Assembly (NCBI GenBank): GCA_002280855.1
Contig: NCEU01000001.1
Location: 310,001-374,000, forward strand
DNA: 64,000 nt
Origin: Sphingomonadales bacterium 32-65-25
Lineage (GTDB): Bacteria; Pseudomonadota; Alphaproteobacteria; Sphingomonadales; Sphingomonadaceae
Direction: 5' to 3'
This document shows positions 48,286 to 57,604 of this stretch, piece by piece; position 1 is the stretch's first letter, and the number at the start of each line of letters is the position of its first letter. The notes under the pieces are model-generated. The model was given only the letters and a program-made list of their open reading frames with translations, did no database searches and was not told the DNA's origin. The position numbers and the translations under genes are program-made.

Positions 48286-49664
48286 AATGCGGCCAGCACG
48301 GCCGGCAGGCTGGCCACCAGATCATCGGATATGCCGCCTGGCCCCAGCCGCAAGCCGGCCTCGCCATGCAGCCATGCGGCCGCCTGCGCCGCTTCAAACA
48401 GCGGCAGCCCTTGCGCGATCAGTGCAGCGATCATCCCGGCCAGCACATCACCCGATCCGGCAGTGGCCAGAAACGGGCTGGCATGGGCGTTGATCGCCGT
48501 ACGGCCATCGGGCGCCGCGATGATGGTGGCAGCGCCCTTCAACAGCACCACCGCATCACTGGTGCGCGCCGCCGCCTGCACCGCCGCCAGCCGGTCATCA
48601 CCCACCGGGCCGAATAGCTGGCTGAATTCACCTTCGTGCGGGGTGAGCACGGCGGGCGCGCCAATCGGTCCGCGCGGCAGCAGGCGCAGCGCACCGGCAT
48701 CGATCACCAGCGATTTGCCTGCCCAGCTCAGCCGCTTCAGCCAGCCGCGCGCCCGCGCATCGGCCTCCATCCCCGGGCCAATCACCACCGCGCCCAGCCG
48801 CTTGTCGGTCAGCAGCGCCGCCGCTTCATCATCATTGCGCCGCATCAGCGCCAGCGCCGGCATAGCCAAGCCCTCGCCCGCCAGCGTCACCAGCCCCGCG
48901 CCCGTGCGCAGCGCCGCCAGGCCGGCCAGGCCCGACGCACCGCCATGGCCCGGCGTGCCTTCCACCACCATCACCCAGCCGCGCGCATATTTGTGCGCCT
49001 CGCGCCCCGGCCCCAGCAACTGCGGCCGCGCCGTGAAGGCCAGCGGGCTTTCGATGGCAATGCCGATATCCACCACCGCCAGCCGGCCGGTCACGAAGGC
49101 GCCTTCGCCCAACACGTGCCCGGGCTTGGCGGCTCCAAAACTCAGCGTCAGCTCCGCCGGCAGCACCCGGCCCAGCGCCTTGCCGGTATCCGCGTCCAAC
49201 CCCGAGACGATGTCGATGGCCACCACGCGCCCGACACCCTGCAAACGATCCAGCGCCGCCTGAACGCTGTCCGGCAGCGGTCGGGTAAGGCCGGTGCCGA
49301 ACAGTGCATCCACGATCAACGGCGCGGCCGGCGCTTCGCTCAGCGGCACCACGGGTCCCCTCCAGCGCCGCGCCATGGTCGCCGCCGGCTCGGATGTGGG
49401 CGGCGCATCGGCGGCCACCGTGACCGCCACGCCGGCTTCGTCCAGCCGGCAGGCAATGCCATAGCCATCGCCGCCATTGTTGCCCGGCCCGCACAGCACG
49501 GTGGCGCGCCGCGCCGGCGCGAATGCCATGATCGCCCGCGCCGCGCCTGCCGCCGCCCGTTCCATCAGGGTGAGCGCCGATGTGCCCGCCGCGATGGCAG
49601 CAGCTTCAGCGGCCCGCATGGCTGCGGCAGAAACGATGGTGGGGCCAGAATCGGATTTCAACAT
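48282..49664 (-). CDS. nnrDE: Bifunctional NAD(P)HX epimerase/dehydratase
   Basis: A 460-residue fusion that repairs hydrated NAD(P)H. The N-terminal YjeF epimerase domain (residues about 1-210) has CGPGNNGGDGYGIA; the C-terminal ribokinase-like dehydratase domain (about 225-460) has the ATP-site TAGSGDVLAGMIAAL. ATG 49664 (MLKSDSG) is the only sensible start, although its ribosome site is weak. It is divergent from a GNAT gene by 43 bases and coupled to the following methyltransferase. Confidence 0.93.
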   Translation of the reverse strand: MLKSDSGPTIVSAAAMRAAEAAAIAAGTSALTLMERAAAGAARAIMAFAPARRATVLCGPGNNGGDGYGIACRLDEAGVAVTVAADAPPTSEPAATMARRWRGPVVPLSEAPAAPLIVDALFGTGLTRPLPDSVQAALDRLQGVGRVVAIDIVSGLDADTGKALGRVLPAELTLSFGAAKPGHVLGEGAFVTGRLAVVDIGIAIESPLAFTARPQLLGPGREAHKYARGWVMVVEGTPGHGGASGLAGLAALRTGAGLVTLAGEGLAMPALALMRRNDDEAAALLTDKRLGAVVIGPGMEADARARGWLKRLSWAGKSLVIDAGALRLLPRGPIGAPAVLTPHEGEFSQLFGPVGDDRLAAVQAAARTSDAVVLLKGAATIIAAPDGRTAINAHASPFLATAGSGDVLAGMIAALIAQGLPLFEAAQAAAWLHGEAGLRLGPGGISDDLVASLPAVLAAL

Positions 49665-49707
49665 GCGCGCCTTGTCACAAAGCACGGGCGTCGGCACAAG
49701 GCCGGTG

Positions 49708-50199
49708 ATGACAGCCCCGCTCCACATCCGCCCCGTCCGCGCCGAAGATGCCGCCGAACTGGCCGAATTGCTCAACGCCATCATCGCGCGCGGCGGCACC
49801 ACCGCCTTTGAAACGCCGTTCACGCCAGAGACGTTGCGCGAGGCCTATCTGATCGGCCCAACGGTGCATTGCTGCTTCGTGGCAGAGGCCGATGGTCACC
49901 TGCTCGGCTTCCAGACGCTGGGCACGCAACCCTTCCTGCCAGCGCAGATTGGGGACATCGCCACCTTCACCCGTGTCGGCGGCACCCAAAGCGGCGTCGG
50001 CTCCGCGTTGTTCGTTGCCACCACGGCACGCGCCCGCGAAATCGGCCTCACCGCCATCAACGCCACCATCCGTGGCGACAACACAGGCGGCCTCACCTTC
50101 TACGGCCGCATGGGTTTCATTGATCACGAGGTCGTACCGGCCGTGCCACTAAAAGACGGCACGCCGGTGAACCGCATCCGCAAACGCTTCGCGCTTTAG
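49708..50199 (+). CDS. GNAT-family N-acetyltransferase
   Basis: A 163-residue GNAT acetyltransferase. The acetyl-CoA loop region reads [24 protein letters not shown], and [16 protein letters not shown] [12 protein letters not shown] closes the fold. The acceptor is unknown. ATG 49708 follows AAGG by 7 bases. Its TAG stop overlaps the IlvD stop on the other strand within a 4-base TTAG. Confidence 0.86.
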   Translation: MTAPLHIRPVRAEDAAELAELLNAIIARGGTTAFETPFTPETLREAYLIGPTVHCCFVAEADGHLLGFQTLGTQPFLPAQIGDIATFTRVGGTQSGVGSALFVATTARAREIGLTAINATIRGDNTGGLTFYGRMGFIDHEVVPAVPLKDGTPVNRIRKRFAL

Positions 50200-51914
50200 A
50201 TATCCGCAAACACGTGGGTTTCCCCATGCCCGCCAGGATGCGTCACCGCACCCAGCCGCGCCGGGCCCACCGTCTGGGCGAATTTCCAGATCGCGCCTGA
50301 TTGATAATCGGTGGCGCGCGGCACCCAGTTGGCACGCCGCGCGTCCAGCACAGCGGCATCCACCTCCAGATCGATGGTGCCGGCCTCGGCATCGATGGAA
50401 ATCATGTCGCCATCCTCGATCAACGCGATCGGCCCGCCTTCGGCCGCTTCCGGCCCCACGTGCCCGATGCAGAACCCGCGCGTCGCGCCCGAAAACCGCC
50501 CATCAGTGATCAACGCCACCTGCTCGCCCATGCCCTGGCCATAAAGCGCCGCCGTCGTGGACAGCATCTCGCGCATGCCCGGCCCACCCTTGGGCCCTTC
50601 ATAGCGGATCACGATCACGCAGCCCGGCTCGATTCCGCGCTGCTCGACGACGGCAAAGCAGGCCTCCTCACTGTCGAACACCCGCGCCGGACCACGGAAC
50701 TGCAGTGTCTTCATGCCCGCCACCTTCACGATGGCACCATCGGGGGCCAGGCTGCCCTTCAGGCCCACAACACCGCCGGTGGGCGTGATCGGGCTCGAAA
50801 CCTCGTAAATCACCTTCTGGTTCGGGTTCCAGCTGATTTCGTCGATATTCTCGGCCAGCGTCTTGCCGCTCACCGTCATGCAGTCACCGTGGATGAACCC
50901 GGCATCGAACAGCGTTTTCAACACCATATAGACGCCGCCCGCGTCATACATGTCCTTCGCCACATATTTCCCGCCGGGCTTGAGGTCCGCGATGTACGGC
51001 GTCGTCTTGAAGATCTCGGCCATGTCAAACAGGTCGAACTTCACGCCGCACTCATTGGCCATCGCCGGCAGGTGCAGCGCGCCGTTGGTCGAACCGCCTG
51101 TGGCGGCCACAATCCGCGCCGCATTCTCGAACGCTTCGCGCGTGCAGATGTCACGCGGGCGGATGTTCTTCTCCAGCAAGGTCATGATCTGCTTGCCGGC
51201 CGCAATCGCGATGTCGGCCCGGCTCTGATAGGGCGCCGGCATCATGTTGCTGTTGGGCAGTGACAGCCCGATGGCTTCGCCCACGCAGGCCATGGTGTTG
51301 GCGGTATATTGCCCGCCGCACGCGCCATGGCCGGGGCAGGCCACCTTCTCCAGCGCCGTCAGCCGCGCCAAGGGGCAGTTGCCGGCCGCAAAGCCGCCCA
51401 CCGCCTCGAACACATCCACCACGGTCACGTCCTTGTCTTCAAAACGGCCGGGCAGGATCGATCCGCCATACACAAAGATGCTCGGCACGTTCAGCCGCAG
51501 CATCGCCATCATCATGCCCGGCAGGCTCTTGTCGCAGCCGGCAAAGCCGATCAGCGCATCATAACAATGCCCGCGCATCGAAAGCTCAACACTATCGGCA
51601 ATGCAATCCCGGCTCACCAGGCTGGCCTTCATGCCCTGGTGCCCCATGGCGATCCCGTCGGTGACGGTGATGGTGTTGAAGCGCCGCGGCATCCCGCCGG
51701 CCTCGTTCACGCCAATCCGCGCCGCATCGGCCTGCGCATCCAGCGTGGTATTGCACGGTGCCGAGTCATTCCCCGCCGAGGCAATCCCCACGAACGGCCG
51801 CCCGATTTCCTCCTCGGTCAGCCCCATGGCGTAATAATAACTGCGATGCGGCGCCCGCTCCGGCCCCACTGAAACATGACGACTGGGCAGCTTGGACTTG
51901 TCGAATCTTGTCAT
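50196..51914 (-). CDS. ilvD: Dihydroxy-acid dehydratase
   Basis: A 572-residue iron-sulfur dehydratase of the IlvD/EDD family, which forms 2-oxo acids in valine, isoleucine and pantothenate synthesis. Three cluster cysteines are visible: [24 protein letters not shown] and [36 protein letters not shown] is typical of IlvD. The length matches the longer subgroup, some of whose members act on sugar acids, so a sugar-acid substrate is an alternative. It lies 78 bases after the repeat-protein gene on the same strand. Confidence 0.9.
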   Translation of the reverse strand: MTRFDKSKLPSRHVSVGPERAPHRSYYYAMGLTEEEIGRPFVGIASAGNDSAPCNTTLDAQADAARIGVNEAGGMPRRFNTITVTDGIAMGHQGMKASLVSRDCIADSVELSMRGHCYDALIGFAGCDKSLPGMMMAMLRLNVPSIFVYGGSILPGRFEDKDVTVVDVFEAVGGFAAGNCPLARLTALEKVACPGHGACGGQYTANTMACVGEAIGLSLPNSNMMPAPYQSRADIAIAAGKQIMTLLEKNIRPRDICTREAFENAARIVAATGGSTNGALHLPAMANECGVKFDLFDMAEIFKTTPYIADLKPGGKYVAKDMYDAGGVYMVLKTLFDAGFIHGDCMTVSGKTLAENIDEISWNPNQKVIYEVSSPITPTGGVVGLKGSLAPDGAIVKVAGMKTLQFRGPARVFDSEEACFAVVEQRGIEPGCVIVIRYEGPKGGPGMREMLSTTAALYGQGMGEQVALITDGRFSGATRGFCIGHVGPEAAEGGPIALIEDGDMISIDAEAGTIDLEVDAAVLDARRANWVPRATDYQSGAIWKFAQTVGPARLGAVTHPGGHGETHVFADI

Positions 51915-51992
51915 ATCAGGGCCTCTTTGGCTAACAAAGTTGCCCTGCCTGACGCTGGCGGTGGGGTCAAGAGTGGAAAGACCCCAGCCGAC

Positions 51993-52682
51993 TCAGCCCG
52001 GGTTGCCGCGCAGGCGTTCGCCATACCATTCGGGCAGGTCGATGCCCATCTCGCGGGCGCGCTCGCGGGCCATGGTTTGCATCTCGGTGCGGATGCGGGC
52101 GCGTTCCTGATCGGTGCCGGCCCCGCGCATGCGGTTATGGAATTGCAACCGCTCCTGCTCGGTCAACATCTGGGCCATTTGATAGCCGTCGCGGCTGCCG
52201 GCGCCATCGCGTTGCGGGCCAAACGGCGAATCCACGCCCAGATCGCGAGCGCGCTCGCGGATGGTGTTCTGATATTCGTTGCGGATCTGGTTGCGTTCCT
52301 GATCATTGCCGGCACTGCGCACCCGGTCGCGCATCTGCTGGCGTTCCTGCTGGGTGAGCATCTGCATGCTGTGGATCTGACCATCGACATTCTGAGTGAT
52401 GCGCAGCCGATCCTGATCGCGTTGCTGATCTCGATCACGCAGTTGATCGCGCATGCGGTCCTGGTCGCGCATGCGATCCTGATCCCGCGTGCGATCCTGA
52501 TCCCGCATCTGATCACGTGTGCGGTCCTGATCACGCATCCGGTCGGGTGCCGGCATGGTTCGCTGCGGCATCGAACCGGTGCCCGATCGCGGGCCATGCT
52601 GGGCCTGAACGAGCGTTGCCGTGGTCATCCCGACGCCCGCCAACAAGCAGGCCGCCAGTCCGGAAGAGAAAATCCTGTTCAT
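51993..52682 (-). CDS. Exported Arg/Asp/Gln-repeat protein with duplicated C-terminal module
   Basis: A 229-residue exported protein with a signal peptide (1-28, ending LVQAQ). Residues 47-92 are a low-complexity repeat of RMRDQD/RTRDQ units. Two homologous modules of about 47 residues follow, near 108-154 and 172-218, each of the form MLTxQERxQ...AG.DQER..IR.E.Q...RERAR..G.D.P. The whole is strongly charged and probably an extended or coiled helical periplasmic protein. AAGGA lies 8 bases before ATG 52682. Function unknown; a periplasmic chaperone or scaffold is speculation. Confidence 0.7.
   Translation of the reverse strand: MNRIFSSGLAACLLAGVGMTTATLVQAQHGPRSGTGSMPQRTMPAPDRMRDQDRTRDQMRDQDRTRDQDRMRDQDRMRDQLRDRDQQRDQDRLRITQNVDGQIHSMQMLTQQERQQMRDRVRSAGNDQERNQIRNEYQNTIRERARDLGVDSPFGPQRDGAGSRDGYQMAQMLTEQERLQFHNRMRGAGTDQERARIRTEMQTMARERAREMGIDLPEWYGERLRGNPG
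52407..52544 (-). repeat. Coding tandem repeat of (M/T)RDQDR units
   Basis: About 138 bases encode seven to eight near-identical 5-6 residue units (RMRDQD, RTRDQ, QLRDRDQ). At the DNA level units such as GGTCCTGATCACGCAT recur every 15-18 bases, so slippage-driven length variation is likely. Confidence 0.75.
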
Positions 52683-52718
52683 GAGCAAATTCCTTCACGA
52701 TGAAGTTGGGGGGAATTC

Positions 52719-53324
52719 TTATGGCTGGGGCAGGCGCACCTGCGGGCCAAGCCGGCCGATCACGTCACGAGCGTCGAAGGCGCGCACATCGGTGGCGGGC
52801 ATGGCACCGCGACCCATGCGGATTTCGGCCGTGGCCTCGAACCGTTCGACCGTGCGATCCCGAAAGCGATCAGCCCAGAACGGATCGCCGTAATAGGGAT
52901 ACCAGCTATTCCAGCCCATGCCCGGGCCGTAATAACGCCAATAGGGCCGCCAATAGAGATAATCGCGGCGGAACCAGGGATCATACAGCGGATCAATGCC
53001 CATCTGCCGTTCCACCTGGCGTTCGGTTTCCTTGTCGACAATCACGAACCAGTCATAACCGCGCTGCAGCGTCAGTTCGGCGGAGCGGTACAGCAGAGAC
53101 ACTTCCACCTGTTCACGCGAGGTGAGGCGATTGCCGGCAAAGGTGACGCTGTAGCGATCTTCCGCCAAGCGCACATCGGAATATCCGCCCTGCACGGCAT
53201 TGGCGCTGCTGGCCGGCTGATAGGGCGTGCTCCCCGATGTGGCGCAACCGGCCAGCGCCAGCGCTGCAGCAACGCCGCCGCACACGCCAACCCATGGGCG
53301 TTTCAAGGTCTTGCGCGTGATCAT
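52719..53324 (-). CDS. CC0125/CC1285-type lipoprotein
   Basis: A 201-residue lipoprotein. The lipobox LALAGC places the lipidated cysteine at about residue 27. The mature part has the family pattern YSDVRLAEDRYSVTFAGN, LLYRSAELTLQRGYDWFVIVD, followed by an aromatic-rich stretch (WRPYWRYYGPGMGWNSWYPYYG). Members occur throughout Alphaproteobacteria without known function; outer-membrane attachment via the Lol system, encoded elsewhere in the window, is expected. The gene precedes the repeat protein by 36 bases, so both may form an envelope operon. Confidence 0.85.
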   Translation of the reverse strand: MITRKTLKRPWVGVCGGVAAALALAGCATSGSTPYQPASSANAVQGGYSDVRLAEDRYSVTFAGNRLTSREQVEVSLLYRSAELTLQRGYDWFVIVDKETERQVERQMGIDPLYDPWFRRDYLYWRPYWRYYGPGMGWNSWYPYYGDPFWADRFRDRTVERFEATAEIRMGRGAMPATDVRAFDARDVIGRLGPQVRLPQP

Positions 53325-53410
53325 GTCATGTACTCCGGTCTGTATTCAGCGGCGAAGTGCCTTCGTCATGATCGACGGCAGCACCCCGTCAGGAAACGGG
53401 CCCCATGGTG

Positions 53411-55144
53411 TCAGGCGGCCACAATGATGGTCCGGCGGCGGCGCATGGTGGCCCCCACCAGGCCAAAGCCGGCGATCAGCATCGCCCAGCTGGCTGGTTC
53501 GGGCACTTGGCTCACATAGATTCCGGCCATGCTGTTGATGCCGTCGGTCATGCTGCCGTTGATCGTCAGCCAGCCCTTGCGATAGCCATCGCGTTCGATG
53601 CCCAGCGAGGTGATGGCCAGCCCTTGCGCATCAGGATCGAGGGTGCTGCCATCCATGCCATATTCGGCAATCGTCGAAAGCTGGCCGCCGAACATGTGAT
53701 AAAGTCCAGTGGCGCCGCCCTGCGTGTCACCCTTGAAGGCGGCGTTCCAGCCATCGCTGGCCATGAATGAGGCCGAGCGCCAGCGGGCGAATTCGCCGTC
53801 TTCCTCCCCTTCTTCGCCGGGGATCTTGCCCGAGAAGTTCCAATAGACGAAATCCTTGTACAGACCGCCGGTCTGGGCAATCAGGCGCGTTTCCAGGGTG
53901 TTCACATCCGTGACGAAGAAGCCCTGATCCAGCGGCACTTCAAAATTGAAGAGACCATCGCCGGCCGTGCCGCTGCCCGCGGTCACGCCATTGTCCTGCG
54001 CATTGCAGAAGGCGGCGGTGTTGCCATTGTCGATGCCGGCGCAGCTCACCGTGATGGTCCGCGTCTGCATCTGCACCTGGCCATTGTCGTTCTTTTTGCC
54101 CCACGCGCCCCAGAAACCAACCTTGTTACCGTTGAACGACAGCGCCTCGCCGATGCGGGTGAAGAAGGAATCGGCCTGATCCACGACAGCCTGGCCGATG
54201 GTGACGATGGTTTTCAGGATGCTGGGCGTGTCGGCCGCCTTGTTGCTGTCTAGGCTGGCCATGTAGATGCCGCCCATGGTGGGCGACTCTTCATTGTCCA
54301 CCCCCAGGAACACCATGCGACCGGCCGCGGCGCTGGGCGGCGCGGTGGAACCGAACTTGGTGCCGGCAGCGCCAGGAATGGCGGTGTTGCTGTCGGCAAT
54401 CAGCTTGGTTGGCGATGTGCCGCCGCCGGCCACCACATCACGATAATAAACGCCGGTGCGGCCACCGGCGCCGGTTTCCGTCCAGTTGCCCTTGAACACC
54501 ACGAAATCACCGGTGGGCGACGGCGCGCCGGGGAATTGATCGAACTTGGTGCCGGGCGTGGTGCCGGGCACCTGATAATAGCTCAGATCCGGGTTGGACG
54601 GATAAACGCCGTTGTTGACATTGCCCAGGCCGGACATGCCGGTGATCAGCGACCCTTGCGGATTGGTATAGATGCCCGACGTGCCGCCGCGCGTGGTGAT
54701 CGGTTCACCCGTGCCGCTGTCGATCCCGTTCTGATATTCCAGCACCGGCCGCGATTGGCCGCGCGTGGCGATCGTCGCCGACGTGGCATCGATGCGGGGG
54801 ATCGACGGAAATTCGTTGAAGATCGCCGCCGTGTTGTTGGGTTGCGGCACGATGGCACCACGTTCGGTAATCTTGGTGATCGGATTGCCGCCGGTGGACA
54901 TGTCCCGCGTGAAGATGCCGCTGCCCGGCTGGCCATCACCACCCTGAGTACGGGCGCGGAACACCACCAGGCCTTCATTGTTCACCGATGGCTGGTTGTA
55001 ACTGTTGAAGTTGCGCGTATCGCCCGGATAAAGATCATTATTGTTGACGACTGTGGACCATTTGATGGTCGACGCGGCAAATACCGGCGCGCCCGCCATC
55101 ATCATCGTTGAAACCGCAATCAACAACGCTGCTCTCTGCTTCAT
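53411..55144 (-). CDS. Secreted PEPxxWA-CTERM anchored protein
   Basis: A 577-residue secreted protein. The signal peptide covers residues 1-24 (ending PVFAAS). The C-terminus is a PEPxxWA-CTERM sorting signal: VPEPASWAMLIAGFGLVGA then RRRR, recognised by an exosortase at the inner membrane. The body is Gly/Asn/Thr-rich and probably beta-structured, with repeated 'GGIYMASLDSN', 'GVYYRDVVAGG' and 'GIYTNPQG' elements suggestive of a propeller. GGGGG lies 7 bases before ATG. No exosortase or polysaccharide genes are near. Confidence 0.88.
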   Translation of the reverse strand: MKQRAALLIAVSTMMMAGAPVFAASTIKWSTVVNNNDLYPGDTRNFNSYNQPSVNNEGLVVFRARTQGGDGQPGSGIFTRDMSTGGNPITKITERGAIVPQPNNTAAIFNEFPSIPRIDATSATIATRGQSRPVLEYQNGIDSGTGEPITTRGGTSGIYTNPQGSLITGMSGLGNVNNGVYPSNPDLSYYQVPGTTPGTKFDQFPGAPSPTGDFVVFKGNWTETGAGGRTGVYYRDVVAGGGTSPTKLIADSNTAIPGAAGTKFGSTAPPSAAAGRMVFLGVDNEESPTMGGIYMASLDSNKAADTPSILKTIVTIGQAVVDQADSFFTRIGEALSFNGNKVGFWGAWGKKNDNGQVQMQTRTITVSCAGIDNGNTAAFCNAQDNGVTAGSGTAGDGLFNFEVPLDQGFFVTDVNTLETRLIAQTGGLYKDFVYWNFSGKIPGEEGEEDGEFARWRSASFMASDGWNAAFKGDTQGGATGLYHMFGGQLSTIAEYGMDGSTLDPDAQGLAITSLGIERDGYRKGWLTINGSMTDGINSMAGIYVSQVPEPASWAMLIAGFGLVGATMRRRRTIIVAA

Positions 55145-55214
55145 GATACTGCCCCCGGACGAGTTGGACTCAGCTTGCCTTGGTCGGGAGGAGAACAGGG
55201 AACACCGCAGCCAG

Positions 55215-55232
55215 CATTGACAACTGTCAATG
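55215..55232. promoter_or_regulatory. Perfect 18-bp palindrome upstream of the PEP-CTERM gene
   Basis: CATTGACA-AC-TGTCAATG lies 71 bases before the PEP-CTERM start. Its arms contain TTGACA on both strands, so it could overlap the -35 element and act as an operator. The bound factor is unknown. Confidence 0.45.
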
Positions 55233-55285
55233 TTACCTCAAATTCATCAAGAGACGGGGTCCAGCGGGCCCGGCATGCAACATGC

Positions 55286-56014
55286 TTACAAGGCGCGCCG
55301 AACAGTCGCGATGCAGTCGGCCAATATGTGCGTCCAGCGCGCCACGCCTTCTTTTGTGAGCAACCCGTCATTGCGCACTTCGATGCCGAGATAGGGAATA
55401 CGCGCTGCTTCGGCGTGACGGTCCATGGTGTAGTTGAGGTCGCGGCCGGAATAAGGCTGGTTGTCGCCAACGTGCAGCCCCCGGCTGGCCAGGGCGACAA
55501 GGCCCAGCCGGGCCGCGCGATCGTCCTGATTGTAGAGGATGCCGATCGGCCACGGGCGCTGTTCTTCTGCGCGGGTGGCGAGCTGCGGCGTGAAGCTGTG
55601 GACGGAGATGATCAGCGCCGGGCGCATGCGCGCGATCTGGGCCGCGATGGCGGCGTGATAGGGGGCGTGGATGGCCTCCACCCGCAGGTCGCGTTCTTCT
55701 TGCGCCAGGTTCCAGTTGCCGGGGATCAGGTGGCCGTCGCTGCTGGCCGGCACGGCGCCCAGTTCCGCGGGATCGCGGTTCAGATCGACCACCAGGCGTG
55801 AGACGGTGGCAATGATGGCGGGCGCCGAGAGCGCGCGGGCGAGCCGGCGGGTGAGCGCATCGGTGCCAATATCCACCGCGATATGATCATTCAGCAGCGC
55901 GGGCGGGACGCCCAGATCAATGCCGGGCGGCACAGCGGCCGACGCGTGATCGGCGATCAGCAGCAGATCGGCGGTGCCGGGCAGGATTTCGGGCAGGCTC
56001 ATTGCTGCCGGCAT
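55286..56014 (-). CDS. N-formylglutamate amidohydrolase family protein
   Basis: A 242-residue metal-dependent amidohydrolase of the HutG2/N-formylglutamate deformylase family. DLLLIADHASAAVPPG carries the metal ligands of the family (DH); LVVDLNRDP and the segment IISVHSFTPQ supply further ones. Cytoplasmic action on N-formylglutamate or a related formyl-amino acid is likely; histidine-degradation genes are not nearby. ATG 56014 follows AAGGGGG closely; ATG 56002 is the alternative. Confidence 0.83.
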   Translation of the reverse strand: MPAAMSLPEILPGTADLLLIADHASAAVPPGIDLGVPPALLNDHIAVDIGTDALTRRLARALSAPAIIATVSRLVVDLNRDPAELGAVPASSDGHLIPGNWNLAQEERDLRVEAIHAPYHAAIAAQIARMRPALIISVHSFTPQLATRAEEQRPWPIGILYNQDDRAARLGLVALASRGLHVGDNQPYSGRDLNYTMDRHAEAARIPYLGIEVRNDGLLTKEGVARWTHILADCIATVRRAL

Positions 56015-56032
56015 AGCCCCCTTGCCGCACAG

Positions 56033-56062
56033 AAAAAAGGCCCGGTGGCGAACCACCGGGCC
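56033..56062 (-). terminator. Terminator of the small exported-protein gene
   Basis: On the minus strand a perfect 10-bp stem with a GNRA-type loop (TTCG on this strand, 56052-56049) is followed by six Ts (56038-56033). It ends transcription of the gene at 56097-56375 just before the amidohydrolase. Confidence 0.9.
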
Positions 56063-56096
56063 TTAGGGGGCATCCTTGGGAGGATGAAACCGATAA

Positions 56097-56375
56097 TTAC
56101 TGGCCAATTGCCGGCAGGGCGGCCAGCTCGGTGCCGAGCAGCTTGGCGGCCTGGGCAAACTTCTTGCCGGCTTCGAACTTGGCATCAGCAGCGCACAGCT
56201 TTTCGCCGGTGGCGACGAGGTGGATGGCCTTGGCGGCGCCTTCGCCACCCTTGGCAGCAGCCAGGGTGCGGATCTGGGCCGGAGTGGTCTTGCAGCTGAC
56301 CGGAGCAGAAGCGGCGACGGGGGTGGCGGCCACGGCAGCGGCGGTGATGGCCAGAGCGATGATGCGGTTCAACAT
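56097..56375 (-). CDS. Small exported protein with two cysteines
   Basis: A 92-residue protein with a strong signal peptide (1-23, ending PVAASAP). The mature part of about 68 residues is helical, Ala/Lys-rich, with two cysteines (SCKTT and KLCAAD) that could form one disulfide. AGGAGA stands 7 bases before ATG 56375, and a strong terminator follows, so it is a monocistronic, probably well expressed gene. No family was recognised. The upstream 350 bases contain repeated TGAGC elements. Confidence 0.75.
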   Translation of the reverse strand: MLNRIIALAITAAAVAATPVAASAPVSCKTTPAQIRTLAAAKGGEGAAKAIHLVATGEKLCAADAKFEAGKKFAQAAKLLGTELAALPAIGQ

Positions 56376-56436
56376 GGGTCTTCTCCTGTTGCGGCGCCAG
56401 GATCTGGGTCCGCGTGACGTGACATGAATTCCGATT

Positions 56437-56564
56437 GATTTGAGCAACGCCGCCCCCGACCGAGGGGGGGGGAGTTGAGCAGAGGCTGAGCGCTGCTCAA
56501 ATCAACTGAGGGCGTTCTAAGTGCGGCTCAGAAGACCGTCAACAGCTATTTTGAGCGCTGGTCA
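56437..56564. promoter_or_regulatory. Cluster of TGAGC inverted repeats upstream of the small exported protein
   Basis: The 353-base non-coding stretch between 56375 and 56729 holds a family of related sites: GATTTGAGCA (56437-56446), its exact reverse complement TGCTCAAATC (56494-56503), TTGAGCAG/CTGCTCAA arms with a 10-base gap (about 56475-56500), and two near-identical palindromes TGAGCGCTGCTCA (56487-56499) and TGAGCGCTGGTCA (56552-56564), 65 bases apart. The pattern suggests cooperative operator sites. A part could also fold in RNA. Beyond 56600 nothing further is recognised. Confidence 0.45.
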
Positions 56565-56728
56565 GAATGTCGCGGTGCGGCATAGCAATATCAATTAGTT
56601 GTATGAATGACGTAGCCCGAATGTGGCACTGAATCCAGGAAATTTCTTGGCCATTCGAGCGCGACTCAGGCCGCTATTTGAGTCCAACTCCATTCAGCTG
56701 AGCACGACTCGGGACTGCGACTGCCGAA

Positions 56729-57559
56729 TCAGATGATGTGCGTGGGGCAGAGCCACCAGTCGCGGCTGCCCGATACTTGGGAAAGCGCCGCCACCGCCCG
56801 ATCGCGCGCCGCCAGATCGGGATAGAGCGCCAGGCAGGTAGCGCCGGAACCGCTCATCCGCACAAGGCTCGCTCCCCCTGCCCGCTCCAGCGCCGCCAGC
56901 ACATCAGCGATCACCGGTTGCAGGGCGATGGCCGCCGCAGTCATGTCGTTGCGCAGCCGATCAAGCGGCAGGGCGGGATCGATGGGGCCAAGATCGCGCT
57001 GGTCCCAGCCGGCAAACACCGGCCCGGTCGCAACCGCCACACGTGGGTTGACCAGCAAAACGGGCGTGCCGGCCGGATCGTGGGGCCAGGCCGACAGCGC
57101 CTCACCCTTGCCGGCACCAAAGCGCGTCTGGCTGTACACGCACACCGGCACATCGGCGCCCAAAGGCTCGGCCAATGTCGCCAGCCGGTCGAGCGGCCAG
57201 TTGAGGCCCCACAGCCGGTTCAGCAACCGCAGCGCGGCGGCCGCATCCGCCGAGCCGCCGCCGAGCCCGGCCGCGACCGGAATCCGCTTTTCAAGGCTGA
57301 CGGCAGCGCCCGGCACCATTCCGGCAGCCGCCGCCAGCGCCCGGCCAGCACGCAGCACCAGATTGTCAGCCTCCGGACCCGCCGCGGCAGCAGTTGGACC
57401 CGAAATCGTCAGCGAGAGCGTATCGGCAGGCGCGGCGTGGAGCGTGTCGCCGAAATCGGTGAAGGCGAAAATGCTCTCCAGATCATGATAGCCATCAGGC
57501 CGCCGCCGCCGCAGGTGCAGCGCCAGATTGATCTTGGCCGGGGCATGTTCGGTCAGCAT
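56729..57559 (-). CDS. ispE: 4-diphosphocytidyl-2-C-methyl-D-erythritol kinase
   Basis: A 276-residue GHMP kinase of the non-mevalonate isoprenoid pathway. The N-terminal APAKINLALHL and RPDGYHDLESIFAF, and the ATP loop PVAAGLGGGSADAAAAL, are diagnostic; the C-terminal GHMP motif MSGSGATCLAL is present. ATG 57559 (MLTEHAPAKIN) matches the family start; TTG 57598 would be longer. It follows the TPR gene by about 45 bases and may be translated from the same mRNA. Confidence 0.94.
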   Translation of the reverse strand: MLTEHAPAKINLALHLRRRRPDGYHDLESIFAFTDFGDTLHAAPADTLSLTISGPTAAAAGPEADNLVLRAGRALAAAAGMVPGAAVSLEKRIPVAAGLGGGSADAAAALRLLNRLWGLNWPLDRLATLAEPLGADVPVCVYSQTRFGAGKGEALSAWPHDPAGTPVLLVNPRVAVATGPVFAGWDQRDLGPIDPALPLDRLRNDMTAAAIALQPVIADVLAALERAGGASLVRMSGSGATCLALYPDLAARDRAVAALSQVSGSRDWWLCPTHII

Positions 57560-57604
57560 CGCGAGGCACGCTGTGGCGCGGGCCGGCAGGCGGCGCAAGT
57601 GCTT

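Noticed and set aside
55180..55215. RpoN (-24/-12) promoter for the PEP-CTERM gene (TGGCTGCGGTGTTCCC on the minus strand)
   Set aside because: The -12 GC is CC and the -24 block has several mismatches. Sigma-54 control of PEP-CTERM genes is known elsewhere but cannot be supported here.
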